Below, piece by piece: positions 8,323-16,523 of a stretch of 35,390 nt of DNA (the stretch's first letter is position 1; every line of letters begins with the position of its first letter). A program made the translations under genes and the position numbers. Under the pieces are notes generated by a model. The model did no database searches. It was not told where the DNA came from and was given only the letters and a program-made list of their open reading frames with translations. The stretch spans positions 1 through 35,390 of the forward strand of contig JAUIBK010000034.1 of assembly GCA_030428205.1 (NCBI GenBank), in the 5' to 3' direction. Source of the DNA: a bacterium (GTDB taxonomy: Bacteria > Bdellovibrionota_C > UBA2361 > RFPC01).

Positions 8323-8342
8323 TTCTTGAATTTGTACAAGAA
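8323..8342 (+). promoter_or_regulatory. Candidate operator upstream of hutH
   Basis: TTCTTG and CAAGAA form a 6-bp inverted repeat with an 8-base centre containing TTGTA, ending nine bases before the hutH ATG. CTTG...CAAG dyads containing TTGTA/TACAA are typical of sites bound by GntR-family HutC repressors, so this may control the operon. No hutC gene is in the window, and the site was found by eye only. Confidence 0.4.
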
Positions 8343-8351
8343 TCCCTGTCA

Positions 8352-9851
8352 ATGACAGACATCTCTCTTTCAAATCTTCACTCGGATCTCTCAGCTCGGA
8401 TACTAGAGCTCATAGCTGACCACACAGCTGTAGTTCAATTTCGCGAAGTTGTTGATACAGCTCTCTCAAGTGGAAAAACATACTACGGTATTAATACTGG
8501 GTTTGGTTCACTTGCGACAAAGCGCATTGCTCATAACGAGCTCGAGGAACTCCAACACAATCTCTTACGAAGCCATGCTGTTGGTGTTGGGGAGCCTCTT
8601 TCAAAAGAGCTCTCCAAGCTTATGCTGCAACTCAAAATCCACGCCCTTGGACTCGGACACTCCGGTATTTCAAAAGAAACTTTCTTGCAACTTATCGCAC
8701 TCCTAGAAAACGATCTTATTCCAGTCATTCCAAAGCAAGGAAGTGTAGGAGCGTCTGGAGATCTCGCTCCACTTTCTCACTTAGCACTTCCACTTCTCGG
8801 CGAAGGACAGGTTTGGGACAAAGAAGGAAAAACTCCCCTTGATACTGCTACTGCTTTTAAGAAGAAAAAAATCAAGCCGATTGCCCTTCAAGCGAAAGAA
8901 GGGCTAGCGCTGAATAACGGCACACAGTTTATGCTCGCACTTGCAGCAGATGTCCTGCACCGTGCCCAATACCTTCTTACTTGTGCTGATATTATTGCAG
9001 CGATGAGTATTGAGGCTATCCGAGGAAGTCATTCGCCATTTGATAAACGGGTACAAGGGGTTCGCCCTCACACCGGACAAACACTTGTTGCAGAGAATCT
9101 TCGTGCTCTTTTTACGGGAAGCAAGCTTCACGCATCTCATACCGATTGCGGCCGAGTGCAAGACCCCTACTCTTTTCGGTGTTCCGCCGTTGTACACGGA
9201 GCCTCCAGAGATGCCCTAGCTCACTGTGGCTCAGTGGTAGAAACCGAGCTTAACTCCGTAACAGATAATCCGCTTGTTTTCGAAAATGGTGATATTGTCA
9301 GTGCTGGTAATTTTCACGGGCAACCACTCGCACTTGCTTGTGACTACGCAGCACTTGCTCTCTCAGAACTTGGAAACATCTCAGACAGGAGAACCTACTT
9401 TCTCTTAAGCGGACATGACAGGCTCCCTCTCTTTCTCTTACAGGACACGGGCACAGATAGTGGTTTTATGATTCCGCAATACACTACAGCAGCACTTGTC
9501 TCAGAGAACAAAGTGCTTGCCCACCCAGCAAGTGTAGATTCTATTCCAACCTCTCTTGGACAAGAAGATCACGTAAGCATGGGAAGTATCGGAGCAGTAA
9601 AACTTCAACAGATCTTTTCAAACGTCCAGCGCATTTTAAGTATTGAACTCCTCTGTGCTGCTCAAGCGCTGGACTTCCACAAAGAAGCTCCTGGAAAGGG
9701 AGTGGCCTGTGCGCACAAACATATTCGAACGCAGATTGCTCACCGCACAGAAGACAAAGAGTTTCAAATTGATTTTGATCTAGCACTGAAGCTACTCACC
9801 GATGACTCTCTCTTGGGAGTAGTAAAGAAGGAGATTTCAACACTTCAATGA
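8352..9851 (+). CDS. hutH: Histidine ammonia-lyase
   Basis: This 499-aa enzyme deaminates L-histidine to urocanate, the first step of histidine catabolism in the cytoplasm. The MIO-forming triad Ala-Ser-Gly is at residues 134-136 in GSVGASGDLAPLSH, and the catalytic tyrosine region YYGINTGFG is at about 44-52. Further family motifs include QDPYSFRCS and the asparagine-rich NSVTDNPL. The length matches the family (about 500-510 aa). The ATG at 8352 has a poor ribosome binding site. The stop codon overlaps the hutI start as ATGA, which implies translational coupling. It is the first gene of a three-gene operon whose next two genes catalyse later steps, in an order H-I-U. Confidence 0.97.
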   Translation: MTDISLSNLHSDLSARILELIADHTAVVQFREVVDTALSSGKTYYGINTGFGSLATKRIAHNELEELQHNLLRSHAVGVGEPLSKELSKLMLQLKIHALGLGHSGISKETFLQLIALLENDLIPVIPKQGSVGASGDLAPLSHLALPLLGEGQVWDKEGKTPLDTATAFKKKKIKPIALQAKEGLALNNGTQFMLALAADVLHRAQYLLTCADIIAAMSIEAIRGSHSPFDKRVQGVRPHTGQTLVAENLRALFTGSKLHASHTDCGRVQDPYSFRCSAVVHGASRDALAHCGSVVETELNSVTDNPLVFENGDIVSAGNFHGQPLALACDYAALALSELGNISDRRTYFLLSGHDRLPLFLLQDTGTDSGFMIPQYTTAALVSENKVLAHPASVDSIPTSLGQEDHVSMGSIGAVKLQQIFSNVQRILSIELLCAAQALDFHKEAPGKGVACAHKHIRTQIAHRTEDKEFQIDFDLALKLLTDDSLLGVVKKEISTLQ

Positions 9852-11074
9852 TCCAGGTATTACGAAATATAGGCACTCTTGCTCAGTGCAAAGATGAGGG
9901 CACACAAAACGATATTCATCCCATTAGCGAGGCTGCTCTTGTCTGGGAGAACGAAAAGATTATCTGGCTCGGCAACGAAAGTGAGCTTCCTGAAAACTAC
10001 GCCCAAGCACAAGCATTCGACGCCCAAGGAAAAACTGTCATACCAGGCCTGATTGACTGCCATACCCACTTAGCTTTTGGCGGATGGCGAGCTGATGAAT
10101 TTGAAATGCGCCTTCAAGGGAGAAGTTATCTTGAAATTGCCAAAGCTGGAGGAGGAATACTCTCTACGGTCACGGCCACACGAAAAGCTTCACACGGAGA
10201 ACTCCTTTCACGGTGTAGGTCATTTCTTCCCAAAATGAATGCACTCGGAGTAACTACCGTAGAGTGCAAAAGTGGATATGGGTTAGATAAAGAATCAGAG
10301 CTTAAGCTCCTTGCTGTATACAACGAACTCAAAGAGAATGAGCCAACCCATATCGTTTCAACCTTTCTCGGTGCCCATATGGTACCAAGTGAGTTTAAAG
10401 AAAAGCGAGAAGAGTATCTCTCTCTCCTTACAGAAGAACTTATCCCCGAAGTTGCAAAGAAAAATTTAGCGTCGTTTTGCGATATCTTTGTTGAAGAGTC
10501 CGCCTTCTCGCTCGAAGAAGCACGCACAATTCTCGGAGTTGCCAAGCAACACGGTCTCACCCCGAAGCTCCACGTCGACCAACTCACCCCTGGAAAAGGC
10601 GCTGAGCTTGCAGCAGATATGGGTGCCGCCTCAGCTGATCACCTTGAACATATCTCCGAGGAAGGCATAAAACGGTTAGCTGAAAAAGGTGTTGTCGCAG
10701 TAGCTCTTCCACTTGCATCTCTCTACACCAACGAGCCCTACCTCAATGCTCGACCACTACTTGAAGCAGGTGTTGACGTTGCCGTAGCAACCGATTTTAA
10801 CCCAGGCTCTGCTCCAAGCTACGACCTCCCGCTTGCGCTTTTGCTCTCATGCAACGGAAATCGACTCACTCCTCACGAAGCACTGAAAGGCGCAACTATC
10901 ATCGCTGCAAAAGCGCTTCAGATTCAAGACACAACGGGCTCCCTCGAACCAGGCAAATCTGCCGACTTCGCCATTCTCAATACAGAGTCGATTAATCACT
11001 GGCTCTATCACTACCAACCGAACTGCTGCCTTGCGACCGTCTCACAAGGTAAACTTCTCTATGGCTCCCTATGA
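9848..11074 (+). CDS. hutI: Imidazolonepropionase
   Basis: This 408-aa amidohydrolase-family enzyme hydrolyses 4-imidazolone-5-propionate to N-formimino-L-glutamate, the third step of histidine degradation. Metal-ligand motif CHTHLAFGG lies at residues 71-79 (His72, His74). The active-site region KLHVDQLTPG and the HLEHIS segment follow, with the conserved metal Asp in VATDFNPGSAPS near residue 319. The length is normal for HutI (about 400-415 aa). It starts at an ATG that overlaps the hutH stop by four bases and ends overlapping the hutU start by four bases, so the three genes are translated as one tightly coupled unit. Confidence 0.97.
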   Translation: MIQVLRNIGTLAQCKDEGTQNDIHPISEAALVWENEKIIWLGNESELPENYAQAQAFDAQGKTVIPGLIDCHTHLAFGGWRADEFEMRLQGRSYLEIAKAGGGILSTVTATRKASHGELLSRCRSFLPKMNALGVTTVECKSGYGLDKESELKLLAVYNELKENEPTHIVSTFLGAHMVPSEFKEKREEYLSLLTEELIPEVAKKNLASFCDIFVEESAFSLEEARTILGVAKQHGLTPKLHVDQLTPGKGAELAADMGAASADHLEHISEEGIKRLAEKGVVAVALPLASLYTNEPYLNARPLLEAGVDVAVATDFNPGSAPSYDLPLALLLSCNGNRLTPHEALKGATIIAAKALQIQDTTGSLEPGKSADFAILNTESINHWLYHYQPNCCLATVSQGKLLYGSL

Positions 11075-13089
11075 TCTCAAACACCGAACGGAAATCAGCG
11101 ATGCACATCAGGCTCGATGACACTCTGCCTGAGCCTCCTACTTTTGAGCCGGCCATACGACGTGCTCCAAAGCGTGAGCTAACTTTGCACGAAGAAGAGA
11201 TAGGACTTGCTCTTCAAAATGCTCTCCGCTACATCCCTGAAGAACACCACAAGACCTTAGCACCGGAATTTCTCGCCGAGCTAAAGGAGCACGGACGGAT
11301 TTACGGATACCGCTACCGACCTAAGGGAAAACTTTCGGGAAAACCGATTCACGAATACCAAGGAAAGTGCCTTGCTGGAAAAGCTTTTCAAGTCATGATC
11401 GATAATAATCTCGATTTTGAGATTGCTCTCTATCCTTATGAGCTCGTCACGTATGGTGAAACGGGTCAGGTGTGTCAAAACTGGATGCAGTACCAACTCA
11501 TCATGCGTTACCTTCAAGAAATAACCGATGAGCAAACATTAGTTATTCACTCGGGGCACCCTCTTGGACTCTTTCGTTCTCATCCCGGCGCGCCTCGAGT
11601 GATTACAGCCAATGCGCTGATGGTTGGAATGTTTGATGATCAAGAAAACTGGCACCGCGCCGCTGCTCTTGGAGTGGCAAACTACGGACAGATGACTGCT
11701 GGTGGTTGGATGTACATCGGCCCACAAGGCATTGTGCATGGCACCTACAATACACTTTCTATTGCTGGGCGACTCAAGCTCGGTCTCAGAGACGATCAAG
11801 ATCTCTCCGGAAAACTCTTTGTCAGTTCAGGCCTTGGGGGGATGAGCGGAGCACAAGGAAAAGCCGTACGAATTGCCAACGGCGTTGGCATTATTGCAGA
11901 GGTAGACCCATCGAGGGTACAGACTCGAAAGGACCAGGGATGGGTTGATGTTGTGGCAACCACTCCTCAAGAAGCATTTAGCCTGGCAAGAAAGGCTCAA
12001 CAGGAAGAGAAAGGACAAGCGATAGCTTTTCAAGGAAACGTTGTCGAGCTTCTGGAATACGCAGTACAGGAAAACGAAACAATCGATCTTCTCTCGGACC
12101 AAACGAGTTGCCATGCTGTCTACGATGGTGGGTACTGTCCTTCAGGTATTTCCTTCGAAGAACGCACAGCACTGCTTGCAACTGACAAATCACGATTTAG
12201 GCAACTCGTCGATACATCTCTTCACCGCCACTATCAAGCAGTCAAAGCGCTCACCGAACGTGGGACGTACTTTTTCGACTACGGGAACGCTTTTCTGAAA
12301 GCTTTGTACGACGCTGGAATAAATGAGATCTCAAAGAACGGTCGCGATGATAAAGACGGTTTTATCTGGCCAAGTTATGTCGAAGACATTCTTGGACCTG
12401 AACTTTTTGACTACGGATACGGCCCCTTTCGGTGGGTATGTTTGAGTGGCAAGGAAGAGGACCTCGATCGTACTGATGAAGTGGCAGCTGAGTGCATTGA
12501 GAACGTCCGAACTGAACTTCGTTATCAAGACATCGATAACCACCGCTGGATTGTCGATGCAAAAAAGAATGGACTTGTTGTTGGAACACAAGCTCGTATT
12601 CTCTATCAAGACGCAAAAGGAAGAACCGATATTGCGCTCCGTTTTAATCAGCTTGTGAGAGACGGAGAAGTTGGTCCTATCATGCTTGGCCGCGATCACC
12701 ATGATACAGGTGGAACAGATTCACCATTTCGAGAAACTTCAAACATTAAAGACGGTTCAAATATCATGGCCGATATGTCCACAACACTGTATGCCGGAAA
12801 CGCTGCACGTGGGATGAGCCTGGTAGCACTCCATAACGGAGGAGGCGTTGGCATCGGCAAATCCATTAACGGCGGCTTTGGCATGGTCTTAGATGGAAGC
12901 GAACGAGTTGATGAGATTTTGCGCACCGCAATGCCCTGGGATGTGATGGGTGGAGTGGCAAGACGCGCATGGGCGAGAAATCCTCATGCTGTAGAGACTT
13001 CAAAAGAATATATCTCTGAGCAGGATCATATTACTCTTCCGTATGCGGTATGTGCTCAGCTAATAGAAGAAACCTGCAGCGAATACTAA
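11071..13089 (+). CDS. hutU: Urocanate hydratase (long form)
   Basis: This 672-aa NAD-dependent enzyme hydrates urocanate to imidazolonepropionate, the second step of the pathway. Recognisable segments are SGHPLGLFRSHPGAPRV, QMTAGGWMYIGPQGIVHGT, the nucleotide-binding stretch SGLGGMSGAQGKA and the active-site region DQTSCHAVYDGGYCPSG. At 672 aa it belongs to the long, UROC1-like branch found in eukaryotes and some bacteria rather than the common bacterial form of about 556 aa. The first ATG overlaps the hutI stop; a second in-frame Met (MHIRLDD) ten codons on is an alternative start. No gene for the next step (HutG, HutF or formiminotransferase) follows; a long palindrome lies directly after the stop. 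Confidence 0.96.
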   Translation: MISNTERKSAMHIRLDDTLPEPPTFEPAIRRAPKRELTLHEEEIGLALQNALRYIPEEHHKTLAPEFLAELKEHGRIYGYRYRPKGKLSGKPIHEYQGKCLAGKAFQVMIDNNLDFEIALYPYELVTYGETGQVCQNWMQYQLIMRYLQEITDEQTLVIHSGHPLGLFRSHPGAPRVITANALMVGMFDDQENWHRAAALGVANYGQMTAGGWMYIGPQGIVHGTYNTLSIAGRLKLGLRDDQDLSGKLFVSSGLGGMSGAQGKAVRIANGVGIIAEVDPSRVQTRKDQGWVDVVATTPQEAFSLARKAQQEEKGQAIAFQGNVVELLEYAVQENETIDLLSDQTSCHAVYDGGYCPSGISFEERTALLATDKSRFRQLVDTSLHRHYQAVKALTERGTYFFDYGNAFLKALYDAGINEISKNGRDDKDGFIWPSYVEDILGPELFDYGYGPFRWVCLSGKEEDLDRTDEVAAECIENVRTELRYQDIDNHRWIVDAKKNGLVVGTQARILYQDAKGRTDIALRFNQLVRDGEVGPIMLGRDHHDTGGTDSPFRETSNIKDGSNIMADMSTTLYAGNAARGMSLVALHNGGGVGIGKSINGGFGMVLDGSERVDEILRTAMPWDVMGGVARRAWARNPHAVETSKEYISEQDHITLPYAVCAQLIEETCSEY

Positions 13090-13096
13090 AGGTGAC

Positions 13097-13159
13097 TTAT
13101 AACGCGAAGTACGCGAAGATCTATTGTTCTTCGCGTACTTCGTGTACTTCGCGTTATAA
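13097..13159. repeat. Long palindrome with GCGAAGTAC units (element 1)
   Basis: The left arm (13097-13118) is TTATAAC followed by GCGAAGTAC and GCGAAG. The right arm (13129-13159) is the reverse complement but contains one extra 9-base unit, with the variant CGAAGTACA. The loop is about 10 bases. It starts eight bases after the hutU stop and may act as its terminator, but the arms are built of tandem 9-mers and closely match element 2 at 17644-17726. Confidence 0.85.
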
Positions 13160-13226
13160 AACTTTCATGAACAAGGCCTGAGAAAAAAATCTTCTGCAAG
13201 TGTCTATAAGAAAGGAGCATATCGAA

Positions 13227-13484
13227 CTATGCCGCATCTTTCTTCAACGACCGCTCCAGAGCCTCACGAATATACTTTTGATAACTCATACCCCGACGCT
13301 TCGACGCCTTTTTTATTGCCTGGAGTAGATCTTCAGAAAGCCGTAAGTTAATACTTTTGTCCTTGGGGGCAAATTCAAAAGTAGTAGGGAGAAAATTCTC
13401 CTTATCAATATACTCACTAAGATCGGAATCGAGGAACCTTTCTGCTTCCTTATCTGTTTTCATCTTTGGCAAACGCTTGCTCAT
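13227..13484 (-). CDS. brnA: BrnA-type antitoxin (CopG-like)
   Basis: This 85-aa protein starts MSKRLPKMKTDKEAERFLDS at 13484, where GAGG lies about nine bases upstream; a longer reading to 13520 has no such signal. The C-terminus contains a ribbon-helix-helix DNA-binding motif, INLRLSEDLLQAIKKASKRR followed by GMSYQKYIREALERSLKK, typical of CopG/BrnA antitoxins. BrnA binds and neutralises the BrnT ribonuclease and represses their shared promoter. The gene begins inside the 3' end of brnT, overlapping it by 35 bases, which is the usual toxin-first arrangement of this type II system. Confidence 0.88.
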   Translation of the reverse strand: MSKRLPKMKTDKEAERFLDSDLSEYIDKENFLPTTFEFAPKDKSINLRLSEDLLQAIKKASKRRGMSYQKYIREALERSLKKDAA

Positions 13485-13746
13485 ATTTCTTCGCCTCTTT
13501 TGCATGCATAAATCGAGCACTAATTGGCCGAATAAGCTTGTCTCTCAAAGTAAAGACGACAAACATAGGGCGACCATTCTCATGTTTCCCAATCGCAATA
13601 AAACGCTCCTCGCTTTCAGAATGTTTTGGATCAGGGGCAATCCAAGTCTCTTGTCGAAAGAATCGCTCTATTGAAATACAGCTTATGCCGTGCTTTTCAC
13701 ACTTAGACCTATTGGCCTTATTCCAATCAAATCCTAGCACTTCCAT
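13450..13746 (-). CDS. brnT: BrnT-type toxin (ribonuclease)
   Basis: This 98-aa protein matches the BrnT family (DUF497), a RelE-fold ribonuclease toxin. Hallmarks are the N-terminal FDWNKANRSKCEKHGIS, the central RFIAIG, the strand GRPMFVVFTLRD, and the C-terminal IRPISARFMHAKEAKKYE. All are intact, so it is predicted to be active. It is the first gene of a two-gene minus-strand operon with brnA. A TGTATATACA palindrome 22 bases upstream of the start may be the BrnA operator. Such modules are often mobile, but no flanking transposon ends or direct repeats were seen. Confidence 0.92.
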   Translation of the reverse strand: MEVLGFDWNKANRSKCEKHGISCISIERFFRQETWIAPDPKHSESEERFIAIGKHENGRPMFVVFTLRDKLIRPISARFMHAKEAKKYEQAFAKDENR

Positions 13747-13767
13747 TGTACATTAATTATCTACATT

Positions 13768-13777
13768 TGTATATACA
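13768..13777. promoter_or_regulatory. Candidate operator of brnTA
   Basis: TGTATATACA is a perfect 10-bp palindrome in the AT-rich region just upstream of brnT. Ribbon-helix-helix antitoxins bind such dyads over their own promoter. The assignment rests on position and symmetry only. Confidence 0.4.
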
Positions 13778-13920
13778 TACTTATACATGACACGCCTAGC
13801 TAGCTGGTTATATTGAGGTTTATACTCGAAGTTAATTGCCAGTGAAGCTTAGAACAGGCGTCGCTCTCGCCTCATGTTCGCTGATTGCATGAGAAAGTTG
13901 CTCGGGATTTCACAGAAACA

Positions 13921-15402
13921 CTACGAAGGAGCATGTTGGTACAAATACCAACTCCATCCAGACAGCGCCCCAAAAGGATAGATCTTATAGAGCAGGTACG
14001 ATCCATACTGCTCTTTGTTGATCATTGCAGTGGGCTCATAACCCCAATCTTGTGAATGCTCAATCCACCACTGAGGAGTGTCGGCCAACTCTGCTTTTTC
14101 AACATACTTTACTCGCGAAAGATGAAGCTTACTTGCAAAATACTCAACAAGCATCTTGTCTCGAAATGGATGATCGCCACTTACAGTTATCTCACCAATG
14201 CTCGGTGTAGATAGTTCGATATCAACAAGTGCTTGAGAGTAGCTGCCTCGGTGGTACGAAAAGAAGCGCTCAAGTGCGACAAGGTTACCTATCAGAAAGA
14301 CAAACAGAATCACAGAGGCAATGACTTTAGCACTCTTTGACCCACAAAAAAGATCGCTCAACCATCCAGCGAGAAGAAAGGTGAAGAAAAGAATCGCTAT
14401 GAGAAAGTATCTCTCTGAGAGCGAACGAGGCTCTAAAAGAAGAACGAAGAGGAGTGGAATAAGCAGCAAGACACTAAAATACAGGACCCAATCTCCATTT
14501 TGGTGACGAAAGAGAACTCCGATACGGTACAAGAGAAATACAAAGAGCAAGGTCGCAAAGAGAAAGAGAAACGCACTGGGCTCAATCGCAGTAGCCGAGA
14601 GATTTGGGAACCCGAAAGTGAGATTGAGTGTGTTTATAGCAATTTGCACATAAGGAGCTATCATACCTGTTCCACCGGCAAGGTATTGTAAGTGAAAAAA
14701 GTAGATCGTCCCAATAGCCAAAAGAGGTACAAGGTAGAGCGCCACAGTATTTCTTATAAGCCTGAAAGGTGCGTTCTTGCGGAACGAGAAGAGAAACCAC
14801 AATAAGCTTGCAGCTAAGTACTGAACAAAGAGTGGATGAGAAAAGAACCCGAGTAAGGCTGAAAGGTTAAAGAAGAAAAAAGCAAGAGGAGAAGCCGAAG
14901 GCGCAGCATCGTCTCTGAAGCTGCGACACACACGGAGGAGATACGTATGACAGAGCAACACAAAAAAGGTCATAAGACTATATCCTCTTGCCTCAGAGCC
15001 GTAGAGCACAAAAACAAAAGAACAGGCAAAGAGCAAGAGCGCTAAAAATCCTGTAAGAGTGTTTCTCGTTCTCCCTATTCGGTACACAAGTAAGAGTGAT
15101 AGACAGCCAGCAAGAAATGAGGGGAGTCGGTAGATATATGCTTCATAGCCTTGGCCCACGGCATTCAGATACAACGTATAGAGCGAGAAATGCCCGTCGA
15201 GTATTGAGGTGTGGAAGAGATCCAATGGGGAACTCATTGTCTGTGCTACCTGAAGCGACCAGATTTCATCAAGCCAAAGATCGCCGGCCATTCCAAAAGC
15301 GCGCAACAAACATCCCACAATAAGAACGAGCTGGGCTATCCAAAAGAGGCGAGTGGTGTGAGAGGAGCGGGCTATCATCTGAGCGTAAGTATGACCCGTC
15401 AT
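13921..15402 (-). CDS. Membrane glycosyltransferase, GT39/ArnT-like
   Basis: This 493-aa integral membrane protein has about ten to twelve hydrophobic segments. After the first segment it carries LWLDEIWSL, with the acidic pair Asp45-Glu46 in the first external loop. That loop is the catalytic signature of polyprenyl-phosphate-dependent glycosyltransferases of the GT39/PMT and ArnT type. Such enzymes move a sugar from a lipid-phosphate donor to lipid A, polysaccharide or protein on the outer face of the inner membrane. A soluble C-terminal portion of about 120 residues follows (GDHPFRDKMLVEYFASKLHL onward). The start overlaps the stop of the upstream gene as ATGA, so it is the last gene of the three-gene operon. 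The acceptor is not known. Confidence 0.8.
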   Translation of the reverse strand: MTGHTYAQMIARSSHTTRLFWIAQLVLIVGCLLRAFGMAGDLWLDEIWSLQVAQTMSSPLDLFHTSILDGHFSLYTLYLNAVGQGYEAYIYRLPSFLAGCLSLLLVYRIGRTRNTLTGFLALLLFACSFVFVLYGSEARGYSLMTFFVLLCHTYLLRVCRSFRDDAAPSASPLAFFFFNLSALLGFFSHPLFVQYLAASLLWFLFSFRKNAPFRLIRNTVALYLVPLLAIGTIYFFHLQYLAGGTGMIAPYVQIAINTLNLTFGFPNLSATAIEPSAFLFLFATLLFVFLLYRIGVLFRHQNGDWVLYFSVLLLIPLLFVLLLEPRSLSERYFLIAILFFTFLLAGWLSDLFCGSKSAKVIASVILFVFLIGNLVALERFFSYHRGSYSQALVDIELSTPSIGEITVSGDHPFRDKMLVEYFASKLHLSRVKYVEKAELADTPQWWIEHSQDWGYEPTAMINKEQYGSYLLYKIYPFGALSGWSWYLYQHAPS

Positions 15403-16523
15403 TCAAACGAGGAAAAGACGTTATCATACTCAGTGATAACCTTCTTCCAACAAAAACGTCTCGCCGTATCAGCGAGATTACGTTTCGCACACTCCGTAGG
15501 GAGGCAACGACAAAGCGCTCGAACTTTTTCAAAGAGTGCTTGCTCACATTCGTAGAAGTACCACGAATTTTGCTCGTGTCGCAGTACTTCAGGATAGCTC
15601 AGACGATTTGGTACGACAGGAGTAGTCTCGCATACAGCGGCTTCAAGCACACTCACGCCAAAGAACTCCTGATTCGATGTAACCGGTACAATATCACAAG
15701 CCCAGAGCCAAGCGGCGTACTCCTCAAAAGACTCACAGTAACCAGCATGCACAATATGTTGCGGATATCTCTTCAAAAACGCTTCAAAAGCATCAGGGTG
15801 CTGTTCAAAGTTTTCTCCGAGCAGCACTACTCCAAAACCAACTTCCTCTTGAGCAAGCTTCTCTAAAAGACGAAAAAAAGCAGCAGGGTTTTTATCGTAC
15901 TCCCAGCGGTGATTCCAAAGAAGCAAAGCTCTAAATGACTCCGCCTCACCTCGAAGAGAGTGCCCACGCCCCCTTGCTTCGTCTAACTTTTCGACTGGGA
16001 GCCCAACAGGTAACACTCTTGATTTTCCTATCAACTGCTCCACCCGGTGTGCACCTTGGAGGTCAGGAAAGTGATTTAAGAAACGAGGAAGTTCACCGAG
16101 AAAAGAGTCCTGATGAAAACTTGAGTTGAACCACAATTCATCTACAGCAAGCGCCGAAGTATAGTTGATAAAGGCATAGTGGTGATCGCGATTCTTTTGA
16201 ATGTCTCTATCATCTTTTGACCATGGATAGGTAAGTTGATTTTCGTGGAAATATAAGGCGACTGGAATGGTGGATGTTCGCTTTCTTGTAAGAGAGAGAA
16301 AAGTAGTGACGTCCAGCATGTCACTACAGACAATGAGATCGGGATCGTCTGGGAGTGCAAAATACTGCTCTGCACACTCGATAGCACCTCCGTGCATACG
16401 CCACTTCCAGTACCTTCCCGGGAGAGTCAAAAGCGAGACTTCGTGGGAACTCTGTTCTTGTAATGCTTTGGCCCACTGAGCATGAGAGCCTGTCATGTAC
16501 GGCTCAACGAGGAGAACCTTCAC
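15399..16523 (-). CDS. tRNA-queuosine alpha-mannosyltransferase homologue (GTDC1/DUF3524)
   Basis: This 374-aa soluble protein begins MKVLLVEPYMTGSHAQWAKA and contains LLTLPGRYWKWRMHGGA and YFHENQLTYPW. These are the signature stretches of the DUF3524/GTDC1 family, whose vertebrate member (QTMAN) mannosylates queuosine in tRNA-Asp. The C-terminal half is a GT-B/GT4 fold with FFGVSVLEAAVCETTPVVPN and the downstream PEVLRHE, giving the usual E-x7-E-type donor site. The length fits the family. It overlaps srkA upstream (ATGA) and the GT39-like gene downstream (ATGA), so all three are probably translated together. That the bacterial protein acts on queuosine tRNA is inferred from homology; another acceptor is possible. 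Confidence 0.82.
   Translation of the reverse strand: MKVLLVEPYMTGSHAQWAKALQEQSSHEVSLLTLPGRYWKWRMHGGAIECAEQYFALPDDPDLIVCSDMLDVTTFLSLTRKRTSTIPVALYFHENQLTYPWSKDDRDIQKNRDHHYAFINYTSALAVDELWFNSSFHQDSFLGELPRFLNHFPDLQGAHRVEQLIGKSRVLPVGLPVEKLDEARGRGHSLRGEAESFRALLLWNHRWEYDKNPAAFFRLLEKLAQEEVGFGVVLLGENFEQHPDAFEAFLKRYPQHIVHAGYCESFEEYAAWLWACDIVPVTSNQEFFGVSVLEAAVCETTPVVPNRLSYPEVLRHEQNSWYFYECEQALFEKVRALCRCLPTECAKRNLADTARRFCWKKVITEYDNVFSSFE

Larger units (their letters stand above)
7915..8351. other. Divergent intergenic region between gene B and hutH
   Basis: This 437-base gap contains the structured leader of gene B (about 7915-8095), a GCACAA-C-TTGTGC palindrome at 8159-8171, and the hutH upstream region. 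No convincing ORF is present. Promoters for both the minus-strand cassette and the hut operon must lie here, but no textbook -35/-10 pair stands out. Confidence 0.6.

Noticed and set aside
10126..12702. Several long antisense ORFs inside hutI and hutU
   Set aside because: They are codon-bias shadows of strongly conserved hut genes, with no ribosome binding sites or protein-like composition.
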